Assembly (NCBI GenBank): GCA_028874335.1
Contig: JAPPJY010000009.1
Coordinates: forward strand, 1-64,000
Length of the DNA stretch: 64,000 bases
Direction: 5' to 3'
Source of the DNA: Gemmatimonadota bacterium
GTDB lineage: Bacteria > Latescibacterota > UBA2968 > GCA-2709665
Within the stretch, counting starts at the first letter, position 1. Every line of letters begins with the position of its first letter. This document shows positions 43,278 through 52,582 of this stretch, piece by piece. The notes under the pieces are model-generated. The model searched no databases and was not told the DNA's origin. It worked only from the letters and a program-made list of their open reading frames with translations. Position numbers and translations under genes: made by a program.

Positions 43278-44215
43278 ACGCATCGTTTCGATTAATGGAC
43301 GGGTCCGTTTCAACTCAGGATCTCGCGGACCTGATCGCACGATGCGACGAGGGAGCAGGAGACGAAACGCCCCCGACCAGGGAGATTCTCGAAAACCTGC
43401 GTAACGACGAGATCCTGCTGGCATTCGACGGATCGACGACCGTTGGCTATTGTGCAATGACGTTTGCGGACGGAGAACGGAATGCGACGCTGAGATTCAT
43501 GGGAGTACACCCCGACCGCCGGTGTGCGGGGTTAGGTCGGCGTCTCCTGGCGGAAGCGGAAGCGGTCGCCGGCACAAACGGGTACGCATCCTTGCGGACG
43601 GGCGCGAGCATCTCCAGCGATAATGTGGCGGCAATCGGACTTCTGGAACATTCGGGATGGAAACCCGTGTTCGGCGCGAGCCTGAGAATGTGGCGGGAAC
43701 TCAAGGACCTTCCCGACGCTGATGCGCCGGCGGGGTACCGGATCAGAACCTACGAAAGAGGCGACGACACGGCATTCGTACGGATCAAGAATGCGGCGTT
43801 TATGAGCGAGAACGCAGGCGGACGGGCCTGGACGGCCACGGACTTCGAAAAGGAATATCTGAGCTCGCCGCACTTTGATCCGAAGCGAGTTCTGTTTGCG
43901 GTTTTTGACGAAAAGCCGGTGGGCACGACAACAGCCTGGACGGCAACGTACCGGGGCAGGGAAGTCGGCCTGATTCACTGGGTTGCGGTTGTACCTGAAC
44001 ACCGGAAGAAGGGTCTGGGTTGGCTGTTGAACGTGCGTGCGTTGCACAAGTTGAAAGCGTTGGGATACAGGGAAGCCACCCTGAATACCAGCGAAACGCT
44101 GGAATCGGCCGTTCGCCTGTACCGCCGTCTGGGTTTTGAGGTGGTTTTGCGGCGCGCAGTGTACGAGAAGCCGCTTAACGGCGGTCGCAGTCCGTCCGTC
44201 ATTTCGCAGAATTGA
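43274..44215 (+). CDS. Double-domain GNAT N-acetyltransferase
   Basis: A 313-aa protein with two tandem acetyltransferase domains, as in mycothiol synthase-like enzymes. The acetyl-CoA loops are RCAGLGRR (about residues 80-87) and HRKKGLGW (about 240-247). It starts with GTG overlapping the SDR stop (GTGA). Acetylation of an amine on a small molecule or antibiotic is possible. Two intact acetyl-CoA loops suggest that both domains fold, though one may be structural. Confidence 0.9.
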   Translation: MNASFRLMDGSVSTQDLADLIARCDEGAGDETPPTREILENLRNDEILLAFDGSTTVGYCAMTFADGERNATLRFMGVHPDRRCAGLGRRLLAEAEAVAGTNGYASLRTGASISSDNVAAIGLLEHSGWKPVFGASLRMWRELKDLPDADAPAGYRIRTYERGDDTAFVRIKNAAFMSENAGGRAWTATDFEKEYLSSPHFDPKRVLFAVFDEKPVGTTTAWTATYRGREVGLIHWVAVVPEHRKKGLGWLLNVRALHKLKALGYREATLNTSETLESAVRLYRRLGFEVVLRRAVYEKPLNGGRSPSVISQN

Positions 44216-44257
44216 TTACCGCAGCGTTGCATCCGGCTGGCTGTGAGGATAGCAGAA

Positions 44258-44776
44258 ATGAAGCGTCATCTGGGCATACTCCTGGTCTTCTGTTTGGGAT
44301 GTGGTTCTTCGGATCCCGTGGGGGTGGTCGAACCGACACCTTACCCCACGGGTGCGATGGTGTCGGTTAACGCCGCGGATTTTAACGCGTATCTCGTAGA
44401 CGCCTTTCGTACTTACCAAACGGTGAACGTGATGAATGCCGAATTCGGGTCCATCACCCAGGGTTGGTCGGGCGGCGTGGTTTCGCGGTACTGGACACGA
44501 CAGTTCATGTCCAATCTGATCGCCCGCCTGGAGACGCTTCAGGTTCAGGTGCGTGACATACGGCCGGACGACAGCGAATTACGCCGGATTCACGATTGGT
44601 ACGAGCAGGGTCTGGCCACCTTCCACGAGGCGTTTCTCGCCTTTCTCGACCAGATCGACTTCCCGACGACGGAGGGGATTGAAGGCGTGAACCTGCTGAT
44701 TTTCCGAGGCAACAAACGCATGGATGAATTTCAATTGTTGTTGAGCAATCTTGCAGGAAGGCAAATCCAGTTTTAA
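44258..44776 (+). CDS. Hypothetical lipoprotein
   Basis: A 172-aa protein with a lipoprotein signal (MKRHLGILLVFCLGCGSSD), the lipid-attached Cys being the second of FCLGC. The mature part is mostly helical with RRIHDWYEQGLATFHEAFLAFLDQ. I do not recognise a family. The ATG at 44258 was chosen because it gives a proper lipobox distance. A 98-bp repeat and a strong terminator follow the stop codon. Confidence 0.75.
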   Translation: MKRHLGILLVFCLGCGSSDPVGVVEPTPYPTGAMVSVNAADFNAYLVDAFRTYQTVNVMNAEFGSITQGWSGGVVSRYWTRQFMSNLIARLETLQVQVRDIRPDDSELRRIHDWYEQGLATFHEAFLAFLDQIDFPTTEGIEGVNLLIFRGNKRMDEFQLLLSNLAGRQIQF

Positions 44777-44780
44777 CCAG

Positions 44781-44878
44781 GATTCGTCGTTTTTCGGGGA
44801 CGTTAATTCGAATATTCGCAAGTAGATCAAGGCGATTAAACTGCGGATTACCAGGATACACCTGATCACTGGACGTGA
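44781..44878. repeat. 98-bp direct repeat, copy 1 (family C)
   Basis: This starts GATTCGTCGTTTTTCGGGGA four bases after the lipoprotein stop codon and ends ACGTGA. It aligns without gaps to 47275-47372 with roughly 86% identity by eye. Read on the minus strand, both copies give open frames with the shared peptide IFELTSPKNDES, but there is no start context. Confidence 0.8.
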
Positions 44879-44905
44879 TAAGTAGTTATATAACGCTCCA
44901 TTCCC

Positions 44906-44940
44906 AAAGAAGGGTCCGTTCAGGACCCTTCTTTGTTTTG
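44906..44940 (+). terminator. Strong intrinsic terminator
   Basis: AAAGAAGGGTCC (44906-44917) pairs perfectly with GGACCCTTCTTT (44923-44934) around a five-base loop and is followed by GTTTTG. It ends the SDR-GNAT-lipoprotein transcript. The roughly 220 bases from here to 45164 show no supported gene. Confidence 0.85.
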
Positions 44941-45164
44941 CCGTTGATGTCCTCCCGGCTCCTCATTCTTTTTAGAGCGTACCTGATCGCAATCAAATAG
45001 GTTGAACCCGTACCCAACGGAGTGTGTCTTACGAAAGAGAACGGTTGTAAAACGGGCATTGCGACCTGCTATATCGTCCTTTCGTCCGCCACGATTTTCG
45101 TCTCGTCATCGCAAAATGCAACCAACCTGGAAGTGGTTCCGGCGGGGAGCAGGGAGAACTTTGA

Positions 45165-47204
45165 ATGGTTCGGCTGGCGACAATGATTTGCCTGGTTGCG
45201 CTAGGAACCGCCAGCGTCGATGCCGGACGGTCCGATCCCGCCAGGGTGGACTCGTTGCTGGCCGCCGCGGCGGATACGCTGCTCGACCGCGACCGTCGCG
45301 AAGCCCTGATGAAGCGTGCGCTCAGACATGACCGGTCCGGCAGGACAATGCACGCGCTGGCGCGGTTTTACATGGCGCAGGGCACGCCGGTTTCCCGCCA
45401 GACTGCCGGCCACTGGCTGCTGCGCGCCGTGATGCGTGAGCGCGAAAACCCGGACTATCGGGCAACCCATGCTGAGTTGTTATGGCGGACGTTGCAGCGT
45501 CCGGACTCCTACAGAAAGGCGCTCCAGGTTCTGGAACTGGATCCGGACCACGTAGCGGGCCTCTTCTGGGCAGGGCGTTTCGCGGTCTGGGCCTGGGAGA
45601 TGACCTATTTTACGGACAGGCTCGATGACGACACTGAAGCGGCAATCGGGATGTATTCAATCCGGGGCGGAAAGACACTGACGTTCGTCGAATATCCGGA
45701 TCTCGACATCGAAACCGGAATCGGCTACCTCACCCGCGCCATCGGCCTGGACCCTGTCCACTGGCCGTCGCATCAGTACCTCGGGCTGGCCTATTACGCC
45801 GCCGAAATGCCCGGGCCGATGATCGAGCTCTTCAAAGCCTATCGGAAGCGGCGGCCGGAAAACTGGAACGCCCACTTTTTCGCCGGCCTGGGCTTTCAGA
45901 TGAAAGGCGACCTGGAAAGGGCGTATCGCGCCTACGTGGACGGGCTGAACCGGATGACCGAATCGGCGCGGAGGTTCATGCAGTCGATTTTCCTGATCAC
46001 GGACCATGCGGAAACAAAAAGGGGTGCCCCCCCGCCCAGCGACGAGGAAATTCGCAAGTTCTGGCTTGGAAAGGACCCGATCTACCTGACACCGGTAAAC
46101 GAACGCCTGCTGGAACAGTGCCGGCGCGTGGCGTACGCGAACCTTCGGTTCTCCGATCCCACACTCGGTCGGGAAGGATGGCAGACCGACAGGGGGCAGG
46201 TCTACATCCGGTACGGCGACCCGCGCCTCCGCTACATGGACGGGCCCGGAAGGGGCCGGAAGGACGTCTGGGACTACGGCCCGTTTACGGCAATATTCGT
46301 CCCCACGGTTACCTGGGACTCCTGGCGGTTCGTAACGGCCAGGAAGGGCAATAGACGCCTGAAACTCGAACAACTGGTGGAGGCGGTACCGGATTTGTAT
46401 CACCATCCGCTGCAATATGATGCTCCATGTCAGACTGCGCAGTTCCGGCATGACAACGGCAATATCCGCATCGAGGTGTATTACGCGCTTCCGGAAGAAA
46501 ACGTACGGCATACCGTGTCGGGAGACAATGGAAACGCCGGAGTGAACGCCAGGCAGGCGCTTTTTCTCTTTGACACCGATTGGGATACCGTCCGGCACAG
46601 CGTCGTTAACGTGGATCGGATGCCGCGGGTCGTCTATGAGTCCACGGACGAGGGCTTCCTGTTAGCTGGGGAACGCGTGATTATCGACCCGGGTACGTAT
46701 TTTCTCGCCGGTGAAGTCGAAGACCGGGAGACGAAACGCATAGGCACGTTTCGGGAGCGGATGCGGGTCAGGTCTTTCGGTTCGGACACGCTGGAGATCA
46801 GCGACCTGCTGATGGCGCGACGCATCCGGATGCGTGAGAACGCCCCTTACGGCAGGGAGCAATTCGCGGTACTCCCGAATCCGCTGCAGGTGTGCCGCGC
46901 GGAAGGGAAGGCCTGGTTCTATTTTGAAATCTACAATCTGTCGCGCGACGAATTTGGCGCCACGCACTACCGCATCAGCTATCAGATGCGATCGTTTCCG
47001 GAGGGTGGAGGTGACGGCTTTCCGGCCGACTGGACGACGGCCGTTTCATACTCGTACCGGGGCGCCCGGGATTGGGAGCCGCGCGATCTCCGCGTGGATA
47101 TGGACGGTGCGTCGCCGGGGCCGAGGGCGTTTCGAGTTGTGGTGGAGGACCTGCACACCGGTCGACAGGCGATGGCAGAAACACGTTTCCGGGTGAGATG
47201 GTAA
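45165..47204 (+). CDS. GWxTD domain-containing protein
   Basis: A 679-aa exported protein with a short signal peptide (LATMICLVALGTASVDA) and TPR-like helices over about 30-260. The diagnostic motif is REGWQTDRGQVYIRYGDPR near residue 340, and a beta-rich C-terminal part follows. GWxTD domains occur in FCB-group and related genomes, and their role is unknown; cell-surface or gliding-related functions have been suggested. It is a paralogue of 39916-42087 but transcribed in the opposite direction. The ATG follows GGGAGAA. Confidence 0.88.
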   Translation: MVRLATMICLVALGTASVDAGRSDPARVDSLLAAAADTLLDRDRREALMKRALRHDRSGRTMHALARFYMAQGTPVSRQTAGHWLLRAVMRERENPDYRATHAELLWRTLQRPDSYRKALQVLELDPDHVAGLFWAGRFAVWAWEMTYFTDRLDDDTEAAIGMYSIRGGKTLTFVEYPDLDIETGIGYLTRAIGLDPVHWPSHQYLGLAYYAAEMPGPMIELFKAYRKRRPENWNAHFFAGLGFQMKGDLERAYRAYVDGLNRMTESARRFMQSIFLITDHAETKRGAPPPSDEEIRKFWLGKDPIYLTPVNERLLEQCRRVAYANLRFSDPTLGREGWQTDRGQVYIRYGDPRLRYMDGPGRGRKDVWDYGPFTAIFVPTVTWDSWRFVTARKGNRRLKLEQLVEAVPDLYHHPLQYDAPCQTAQFRHDNGNIRIEVYYALPEENVRHTVSGDNGNAGVNARQALFLFDTDWDTVRHSVVNVDRMPRVVYESTDEGFLLAGERVIIDPGTYFLAGEVEDRETKRIGTFRERMRVRSFGSDTLEISDLLMARRIRMRENAPYGREQFAVLPNPLQVCRAEGKAWFYFEIYNLSRDEFGATHYRISYQMRSFPEGGGDGFPADWTTAVSYSYRGARDWEPRDLRVDMDGASPGPRAFRVVVEDLHTGRQAMAETRFRVRW

Positions 47205-47274
47205 CGGGATTCGCACATTGAGTCCGGTCCAACGCCTGGACCACGCATACGAAAGAGGGCCAAAGCATAACCTT

Positions 47275-47372
47275 GATTCGTCATTTTTCGGGGAGGTTAA
47301 TTCGAATATGTGCGAGTTAATAAAGGCGATTAGACTGCTGATTACCAGGATACACCAGGACACTGTACGTGA
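47275..47372. repeat. 98-bp direct repeat, copy 2 (family C)
   Basis: This starts GATTCGTCATTTTTCGGGGA 70 bases after the GWxTD stop codon and ends ACGTGA, aligned without gaps to 44781-44878. The surrounding 47205-47519 contains no supported gene. Confidence 0.8.
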
Positions 47373-47519
47373 ACGGAAAAAATGTCCTTCATGACGACCA
47401 TTTCGGCCCGTTTCGAAAGGTTTCGTCGCGGTGCCACGTTGCGGCTTTTGCGGAATTGAGGCTAAGCCTCGGCCCTCTTTTCCTACTGCGGTGTAATTTG
47501 ACGTTATTGCCTCGCCGCT

Positions 47520-49922
47520 CTATTCCAGGACGGCGATTTCCCCCGGCCGGATCCGCGTTTCTGTGCCTTCGTGTGTGACCCGGGCCGGCGCGACGCCGGT
47601 ATTCCTCGCCCACACTGCCCCGAAATCCGCGGCGTTGATCTCCAGCGCGCCATCCGGTTCGACATTCAAGATCGGCTCCTGCAGCCGGGCTTCGCCCGTC
47701 CCGAGGTTTCGCTCGAAAGCGACATAGTCTTGGTCGATTCGAGTAACGCCTGCGAAAATGGGAATTTCGCTGAGTTCTGAACGATTCGCTCTGAAGGTCA
47801 AAGCGCCCGCCTTTTCACCAAAGTTCGCCAAAGCCAGGTGATTGTCCGCAAGCAGGCCGATGGCGGACCGTCCGGATTCCATGATCACAAAGTCTATACC
47901 CGATGTTTTTCGATGGCTGTAATCCGGGGCGATGAGCGCCGTGAGTCCGGATATCGCCTTGCCGGCGGTTACGTCGAACGATTCGTCCACCCGGCTGAGG
48001 GTGAGGTCGTCCGCCACGGCGCGCCAGACCTGGTAAAAGTGGCGGTTGTGGTAGACGGTCTTTCCTGAACCCGTGTAGACGATGCCCAGGCGGCTGTCTA
48101 TGTTGAGCCATGCCGGATGATCGTAGGTCTTGACGACGTCGCTGTCCCGGTCCCTGGTGACGTAGCTCCTGAAGCGATCGGAACCGTCCGGCGTGTGGAC
48201 GGTCCGGGACCCGTTGCAGTTTCCTTTCAGGGCGTTGAAATCTTCATTAACGATGCGCAGGAAGCCCTGGTCGACACGCTGAACCGTAATCGCCTCATTG
48301 GCGGTGAGCCGTTCGCACGAGAGGGAGATTCCCGAGGGCAGACCGGCGAAGAGTACTTCCTGTCGAACCGAGCGCTGTGCTCGGTCCAGGATCATCGCGG
48401 CGGCAAAGCCGTCCTGATGTTCGTCCACGCGAACCGAGACCAGGTCGTGGCTGTCGGGCCGGTCCTGAACATCGATGCTGGCCAGAAACGATCCCGACGC
48501 CGGTGCGACGGTATAGAGGCCGTCCTTGTTTAACGGCAGCGCCATGATGTCGTTTCGCCATGAGAGCGCGGTCTGGCCTGTGCGGTGCCTCTGGAAGACG
48601 AAACCGGAATGGGGATAGACCTTGACACCCCTCAGGTTGCGTTCGACACGCGACGACGACGCCGGGTCCGGACCGTCGCCGAAGATCCGATGGAAGAAAT
48701 AGGTGTGGGCTGGATTGTCGATGTTGTGTTCTCGAATGATCAGCGGGTCCTGGGGCCCATGCACGATCTCGGCGATCTGACGGTCGTGCATTCGCCCGCC
48801 GGCGCTTTCGGTGCGCTGTTCCAGGGTCTCGAGCCCATGGCGCTCGAAATACGCCGCCTCCGGGTCGTCCAGGAAATACGCGGCCGTCGCATGGGTGAGC
48901 GTGCCCGGGTCCGGCGGGAGATACGGCCAGTCCATGCCCTGCACGGGATGCATCGAACCGGTCCGGTCCGTCGTTCGTTTGAGCTCGGCGTAAATCTCCC
49001 TCCGGTTGAACAGGGCATGGTCCGGTATCTCCGCGCCGAACGTCCCGTAGATGATGCCCAGCCGCCCGGTGAACACAACGGAACTGCCGGTGTAGCTGGG
49101 ATGCACCATGCCGTGGTTTTCAGCCATATAATCCGGCAGCGCGGTGAACGTCTGGCCGGTGAGTTCCCGAACGGTCCGACCGTCTGAAAACGGCGCGTGG
49201 TTTTTCGTGTCCTGTTGGGTTGTGGCGGTGGAGAACATCCAGCGGCGGGCCATTTCGGCCCAGGAATCGACATGCGGTGAGTTGCTCAGGAAACACTCGA
49301 CCGACGCCAGACCACACGACGTCCAGCCGTTCTCCTCCATCTGCGTGTTGGTGTAGACGCCGCTTTTCGGCGCCATGGCCCCAAACCGCTCGGCGTAGTC
49401 CTCGTGCATGCGGGCGATCATGGTCCACGTCTCGTCGTCCACCAAATCTCCCAGCAGGAGGGCGGTCAGGCCAACGTCGGAGAGATTCGTCCCGCACTGG
49501 CTCTCGGGGAAAAACCCCCGCCCGCGCTCGCCCCATTTGGTGCCCCAGGTCCTGGGATTGCCGAGGCTCTTTTCGGGGCGGATGCAGTCCGCCGGACCCG
49601 TATCGTGCGTGTAGCAGAGGTAGCGGATCCCCTTCAGCGCAATCTCCCGAAGCTCCTTTTTGGAGCATCCGGTCCGTTTCGCGTCGTATTCGGGCGAATT
49701 GGCGAGCACGGCAAACACGAACGCCGGTCCGACCGTGTCGCTGCCGTACCAATGCGCCCCGCCGAAAAAGTGCCCGCAGTTGGGCCGCTCCGGCCAGTCT
49801 TCGAAATAGCTGAGGCCTACCGGCACCCAGTTCTCCAGGACGCGCTTGTATCGCCTGCTCAATGGGGTTTCCCTTGCCGGCACGGACGTCCGCCGGCGGT
49901 TGGTCAAAATGTCGGGACGCAT
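47520..49922 (-). CDS. Large hypothetical protein, probable carbohydrate-active alpha-toroid plus beta-sandwich
   Basis: An 800-aa protein. The first half is helical with repeated Trp/His/Gly clusters (CGHFFGGAHWYGSDTVGP, ENGWTSCGLASVECF, ENHGMVHPSYTGSS), suggesting an (alpha/alpha)6 toroid. The second half is beta-rich, as in polysaccharide lyase families such as PL8 or heparinase II/III. No signal peptide is evident. It is last in a four-gene minus-strand run led by a Gfo/Idh/MocA dehydrogenase. I cannot assign a family or catalytic residues. Confidence 0.7.
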   Translation of the reverse strand: MRPDILTNRRRTSVPARETPLSRRYKRVLENWVPVGLSYFEDWPERPNCGHFFGGAHWYGSDTVGPAFVFAVLANSPEYDAKRTGCSKKELREIALKGIRYLCYTHDTGPADCIRPEKSLGNPRTWGTKWGERGRGFFPESQCGTNLSDVGLTALLLGDLVDDETWTMIARMHEDYAERFGAMAPKSGVYTNTQMEENGWTSCGLASVECFLSNSPHVDSWAEMARRWMFSTATTQQDTKNHAPFSDGRTVRELTGQTFTALPDYMAENHGMVHPSYTGSSVVFTGRLGIIYGTFGAEIPDHALFNRREIYAELKRTTDRTGSMHPVQGMDWPYLPPDPGTLTHATAAYFLDDPEAAYFERHGLETLEQRTESAGGRMHDRQIAEIVHGPQDPLIIREHNIDNPAHTYFFHRIFGDGPDPASSSRVERNLRGVKVYPHSGFVFQRHRTGQTALSWRNDIMALPLNKDGLYTVAPASGSFLASIDVQDRPDSHDLVSVRVDEHQDGFAAAMILDRAQRSVRQEVLFAGLPSGISLSCERLTANEAITVQRVDQGFLRIVNEDFNALKGNCNGSRTVHTPDGSDRFRSYVTRDRDSDVVKTYDHPAWLNIDSRLGIVYTGSGKTVYHNRHFYQVWRAVADDLTLSRVDESFDVTAGKAISGLTALIAPDYSHRKTSGIDFVIMESGRSAIGLLADNHLALANFGEKAGALTFRANRSELSEIPIFAGVTRIDQDYVAFERNLGTGEARLQEPILNVEPDGALEINAADFGAVWARNTGVAPARVTHEGTETRIRPGEIAVLE

Positions 49923-50004
49923 GATGTCTCCTTATGGTCTCGTGCTGCAAAGATGTGTGAGTTTCAGCGACGGGTTGCCGTACTTCGAGATCTGGAGGTA
50001 GTGT

Positions 50005-50631
50005 TTACTTCAACCTGACGTTGGGATCGTCCTCGTACGCCGAGTCAATCTGGACCAGGCGCTCCAGAATCCTGCAGAACAACTCGAAGAGATCCTTCAA
50101 TGCCTCGGCTTCCTTGATCACACCTGCACATTCAAAATACAGCTCATCGACGCCATCGGGAAAATCGGCGCCAAAGATGCCTTCGTCGTCTTTAATCCGA
50201 AGGTGTACCTTCGGCTGTTTCTGAAACAACTCCCGTATCCGCTCATCGGCCAGCAGCAGCTTGATCTTTTCCGGACTGTTGCCCTTGATCAGGAACCGGT
50301 CGTCAAAAAACCGATCGCCAATAACGATGTCCCGCATACCGAAGAGTCTACCGATCGAATTCAAGAATCCTTCGAGTGAAACATCGAAGTAGAGGCCATC
50401 CTTGTTGACAAACGGCGCCCGCATCCGGGTGTACTGCATTGTCATCATCATCGTTCCCGAATAGGTTGTCTCCGTACGGGTATCGAGGATGATCCGCCAC
50501 TCGCCGTGGTTGTACGTAACGGCATTCTCTCTCCAGAAACCGCCGTCGACAAATTCACCCTCTATATCTGACGCCATCTGCCTCCAGATTTCGTCCTTTG
50601 ACGGGCCGAAGATCGACCTGCGTATGCTCAT
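50005..50631 (-). CDS. Conserved hypothetical protein
   Basis: A 208-aa soluble protein beginning MSIRRSIFGPSKDEIWRQM. It contains TRMRAPFVNKDGLYFDVS and a late FPDGVDELYFECAGVIKEAEALKDLF. I recall no named family with confidence. The mixed alpha/beta composition and lack of a signal suggest a cytosolic role. It lies 51 bases behind the 271-codon neighbour and 82 bases before the 800-aa gene, probably in one transcript. Confidence 0.72.
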   Translation of the reverse strand: MSIRRSIFGPSKDEIWRQMASDIEGEFVDGGFWRENAVTYNHGEWRIILDTRTETTYSGTMMMTMQYTRMRAPFVNKDGLYFDVSLEGFLNSIGRLFGMRDIVIGDRFFDDRFLIKGNSPEKIKLLLADERIRELFQKQPKVHLRIKDDEGIFGADFPDGVDELYFECAGVIKEAEALKDLFELFCRILERLVQIDSAYEDDPNVRLK

Positions 50632-50682
50632 TCTTCCTCCATAGTGGAGATCTCTCAGAATGTGGACGTCTGGCGGGATGAC

Positions 50683-51423
50683 CTACTCGACCGCGAAGAG
50701 CCGGTTGCGTGACGGGAGACTGACGATCTTCGAGTAGTGGTGGACCTTCAGATCGGGATTTGCGGGATCGACGGCGGTGGGCGCTTCGATCACGAAGTCG
50801 GCAAAGTGCGGTGTATTGAACGCCACGAAGGCGAGCGACAGGCAGTCGACAAGCCGTTCGGGCCGTTTCGAGAGATCCGGAAAGGCGATCGGACCGGTAT
50901 CGACCTGGTAGCGATCGTCCTCGCGGCGGGTGTTCATCGTCTTCACCGGACATTCGATCAGGGCGCTGAGTTCTGTATCATCGTTTCGGATCTCCGTTTG
51001 CGAGACCAACGGCGCAAAGCGGTAGGTTGCCTCGCGGATAGATTCGTTCGACGGCAATTCGCGAACGCTCGCGCCCTCCACGAGATGGAGATCATAACCG
51101 CCGAACATCACTTCATACGGCCGCGTTTCCCGATAACGGTCGTTCAGGCAAACCGGACGACGGAGGATGAGACCATACTTCGCGCTGAAAATCGGCAGGA
51201 AGTCGTAGTTGTCCTGCTTGAACAGGTCCTTCCGGTGAAAGGTATTCTCACTCTTGCAGGAAGCCGTCTGATAGAACGCCTCGCTGGTCCCCGACCTTTC
51301 GTCCACGATACGGGTACGCGACTCGATCCAGAAGCGCACTTCGTTGACCAAACCCTTGCCGATGAGGAATGAACGGCCGTAGTCCACAGGAGTCATTTCG
51401 ATTCCAACTTCCCTGGTTCCCAT
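50683..51423 (-). CDS. Hypothetical protein
   Basis: A 246-aa soluble protein of unknown family, beginning MGTREVGIEMTPVDYGRSF. Notable stretches are RFWIESRTRIVDE, FLPIFSAKYGLILRRP and RPYEVMFGGYDLHLVEG. No membrane helix is visible. I chose the ATG at 51423, which has GGAG upstream; a longer open frame to 51498 would overlap the preceding gene. It is probably co-transcribed with 50005-50631. Confidence 0.7.
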   Translation of the reverse strand: MGTREVGIEMTPVDYGRSFLIGKGLVNEVRFWIESRTRIVDERSGTSEAFYQTASCKSENTFHRKDLFKQDNYDFLPIFSAKYGLILRRPVCLNDRYRETRPYEVMFGGYDLHLVEGASVRELPSNESIREATYRFAPLVSQTEIRNDDTELSALIECPVKTMNTRREDDRYQVDTGPIAFPDLSKRPERLVDCLSLAFVAFNTPHFADFVIEAPTAVDPANPDLKVHHYSKIVSLPSRNRLFAVE

Positions 51424-51494
51424 GGTATCGCTCCATTCCCGATGGGTCCCGCAAACACCCGACCAGCAGATATCGATACAGCTTGAAATCGTTG

Positions 51495-52535
51495 TCAATC
51501 TCTGAGCGGCAGCCTGATCGCTTCACCCATGCCGGACGATCGGTAAGCCGCAAGTGCGATCTCGACCGCCGCCCGGCCGTCTTCGCCACTGACCGGAGGC
51601 GGGGTGTCGTCAACAATGCAGTCGATAAAGTCCCTCACCTCATCGGCAAACGCCTTCTGCCGCGGATCCACTACCGTAGCGTGGTCGTACACCGTCTCCC
51701 ACTCCGACGCGCCATCGCGAACAACCCTGACCCTGTTGTACGGGTCGACCTCCATCAAGCCCTTTTCCCCGACGAGTTCGGCGGCACAACTGAAACCCTT
51801 CCAGCCAGGCGGTGGAAGCGCTTCCGAGTAAATGAGGTGGGCGCTGCCGCCGTTCCGGAAGCCAACCATCACCATGTTGGACGTGACGTCGCCGGGCACT
51901 TCGGTGCGCAGCGAATAGGACCGGGCGAATACATACTCCGCGTCGCTTTCGAACCACCATCGCAGCCTGTCGATGTTGTGTACGCCCCACGCGATCAGGC
52001 CGCCCGGGCCGTAGAGATCCAGGTCCGTGAACCACGCCCGGCGAGGGTCGGGCTTGCGGTAGCCGGGTGTGGCCAGCGTATCCCTGCACATGAGCAGCCG
52101 GCCGATCGCGCCTTCGTCCAGCAGGCGTTTGGAGATCGCGTCGCCCTCCCAGTACCGGTGGCTCTGCGCGACCATGAGTTTTCGGCCCACCCGTTCCGCG
52201 GTGCGGATGATGGCGTCACACTTTTCCAGCGTGATTTCCAGCGGTTTTTCCACGAGGACATGCTTGCCCGCTTCGAGGGCCGCAATGGCGTGATCGGCGT
52301 GAAGGGCGTGGGGCGTCGTAACGATGACGGCGTGGATATCGTCCCTGGAAACGAGAGACTCCAGGCTTTCCTCATAGTCCAGGACGTACTCGCCGGCCAG
52401 CCCGGGGCCGACGTCGGGCAAATTGGCCGGGTCGTTCACGGCAACGGCTTCACCCAGAGCCACGTCCTTCAGGGCGTCGATATGCGTACGCCCCATTTTG
52501 CCCGCACCGACGATGCCAACCCGTACGCGTTCCAT
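51495..52535 (-). CDS. Gfo/Idh/MocA family oxidoreductase
   Basis: A 346-aa NAD(P)-dependent dehydrogenase. The Rossmann motif is VGIVGAGKMGRTH, the EKP motif is VEKPLEI near residue 97, and GGLIAWGVHNIDRLRWWF is the typical substrate-side helix with His. AGAGG precedes the ATG. It leads the minus-strand cluster with two unknown proteins and the large 800-aa protein, which suggests sugar catabolism. It is a distant paralogue of 889-1932. Confidence 0.92.
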   Translation of the reverse strand: MERVRVGIVGAGKMGRTHIDALKDVALGEAVAVNDPANLPDVGPGLAGEYVLDYEESLESLVSRDDIHAVIVTTPHALHADHAIAALEAGKHVLVEKPLEITLEKCDAIIRTAERVGRKLMVAQSHRYWEGDAISKRLLDEGAIGRLLMCRDTLATPGYRKPDPRRAWFTDLDLYGPGGLIAWGVHNIDRLRWWFESDAEYVFARSYSLRTEVPGDVTSNMVMVGFRNGGSAHLIYSEALPPPGWKGFSCAAELVGEKGLMEVDPYNRVRVVRDGASEWETVYDHATVVDPRQKAFADEVRDFIDCIVDDTPPPVSGEDGRAAVEIALAAYRSSGMGEAIRLPLRD

Positions 52536-52582
52536 GGGATCCTCTCAAGGGTCAGGTCATGCAGTTGAGTGGATGGACTGAA

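Noticed and set aside
45002-45331. A 109-codon open frame before the GWxTD gene
   Set aside because: It overlaps the GWxTD signal-peptide region in another frame and shows no family features.
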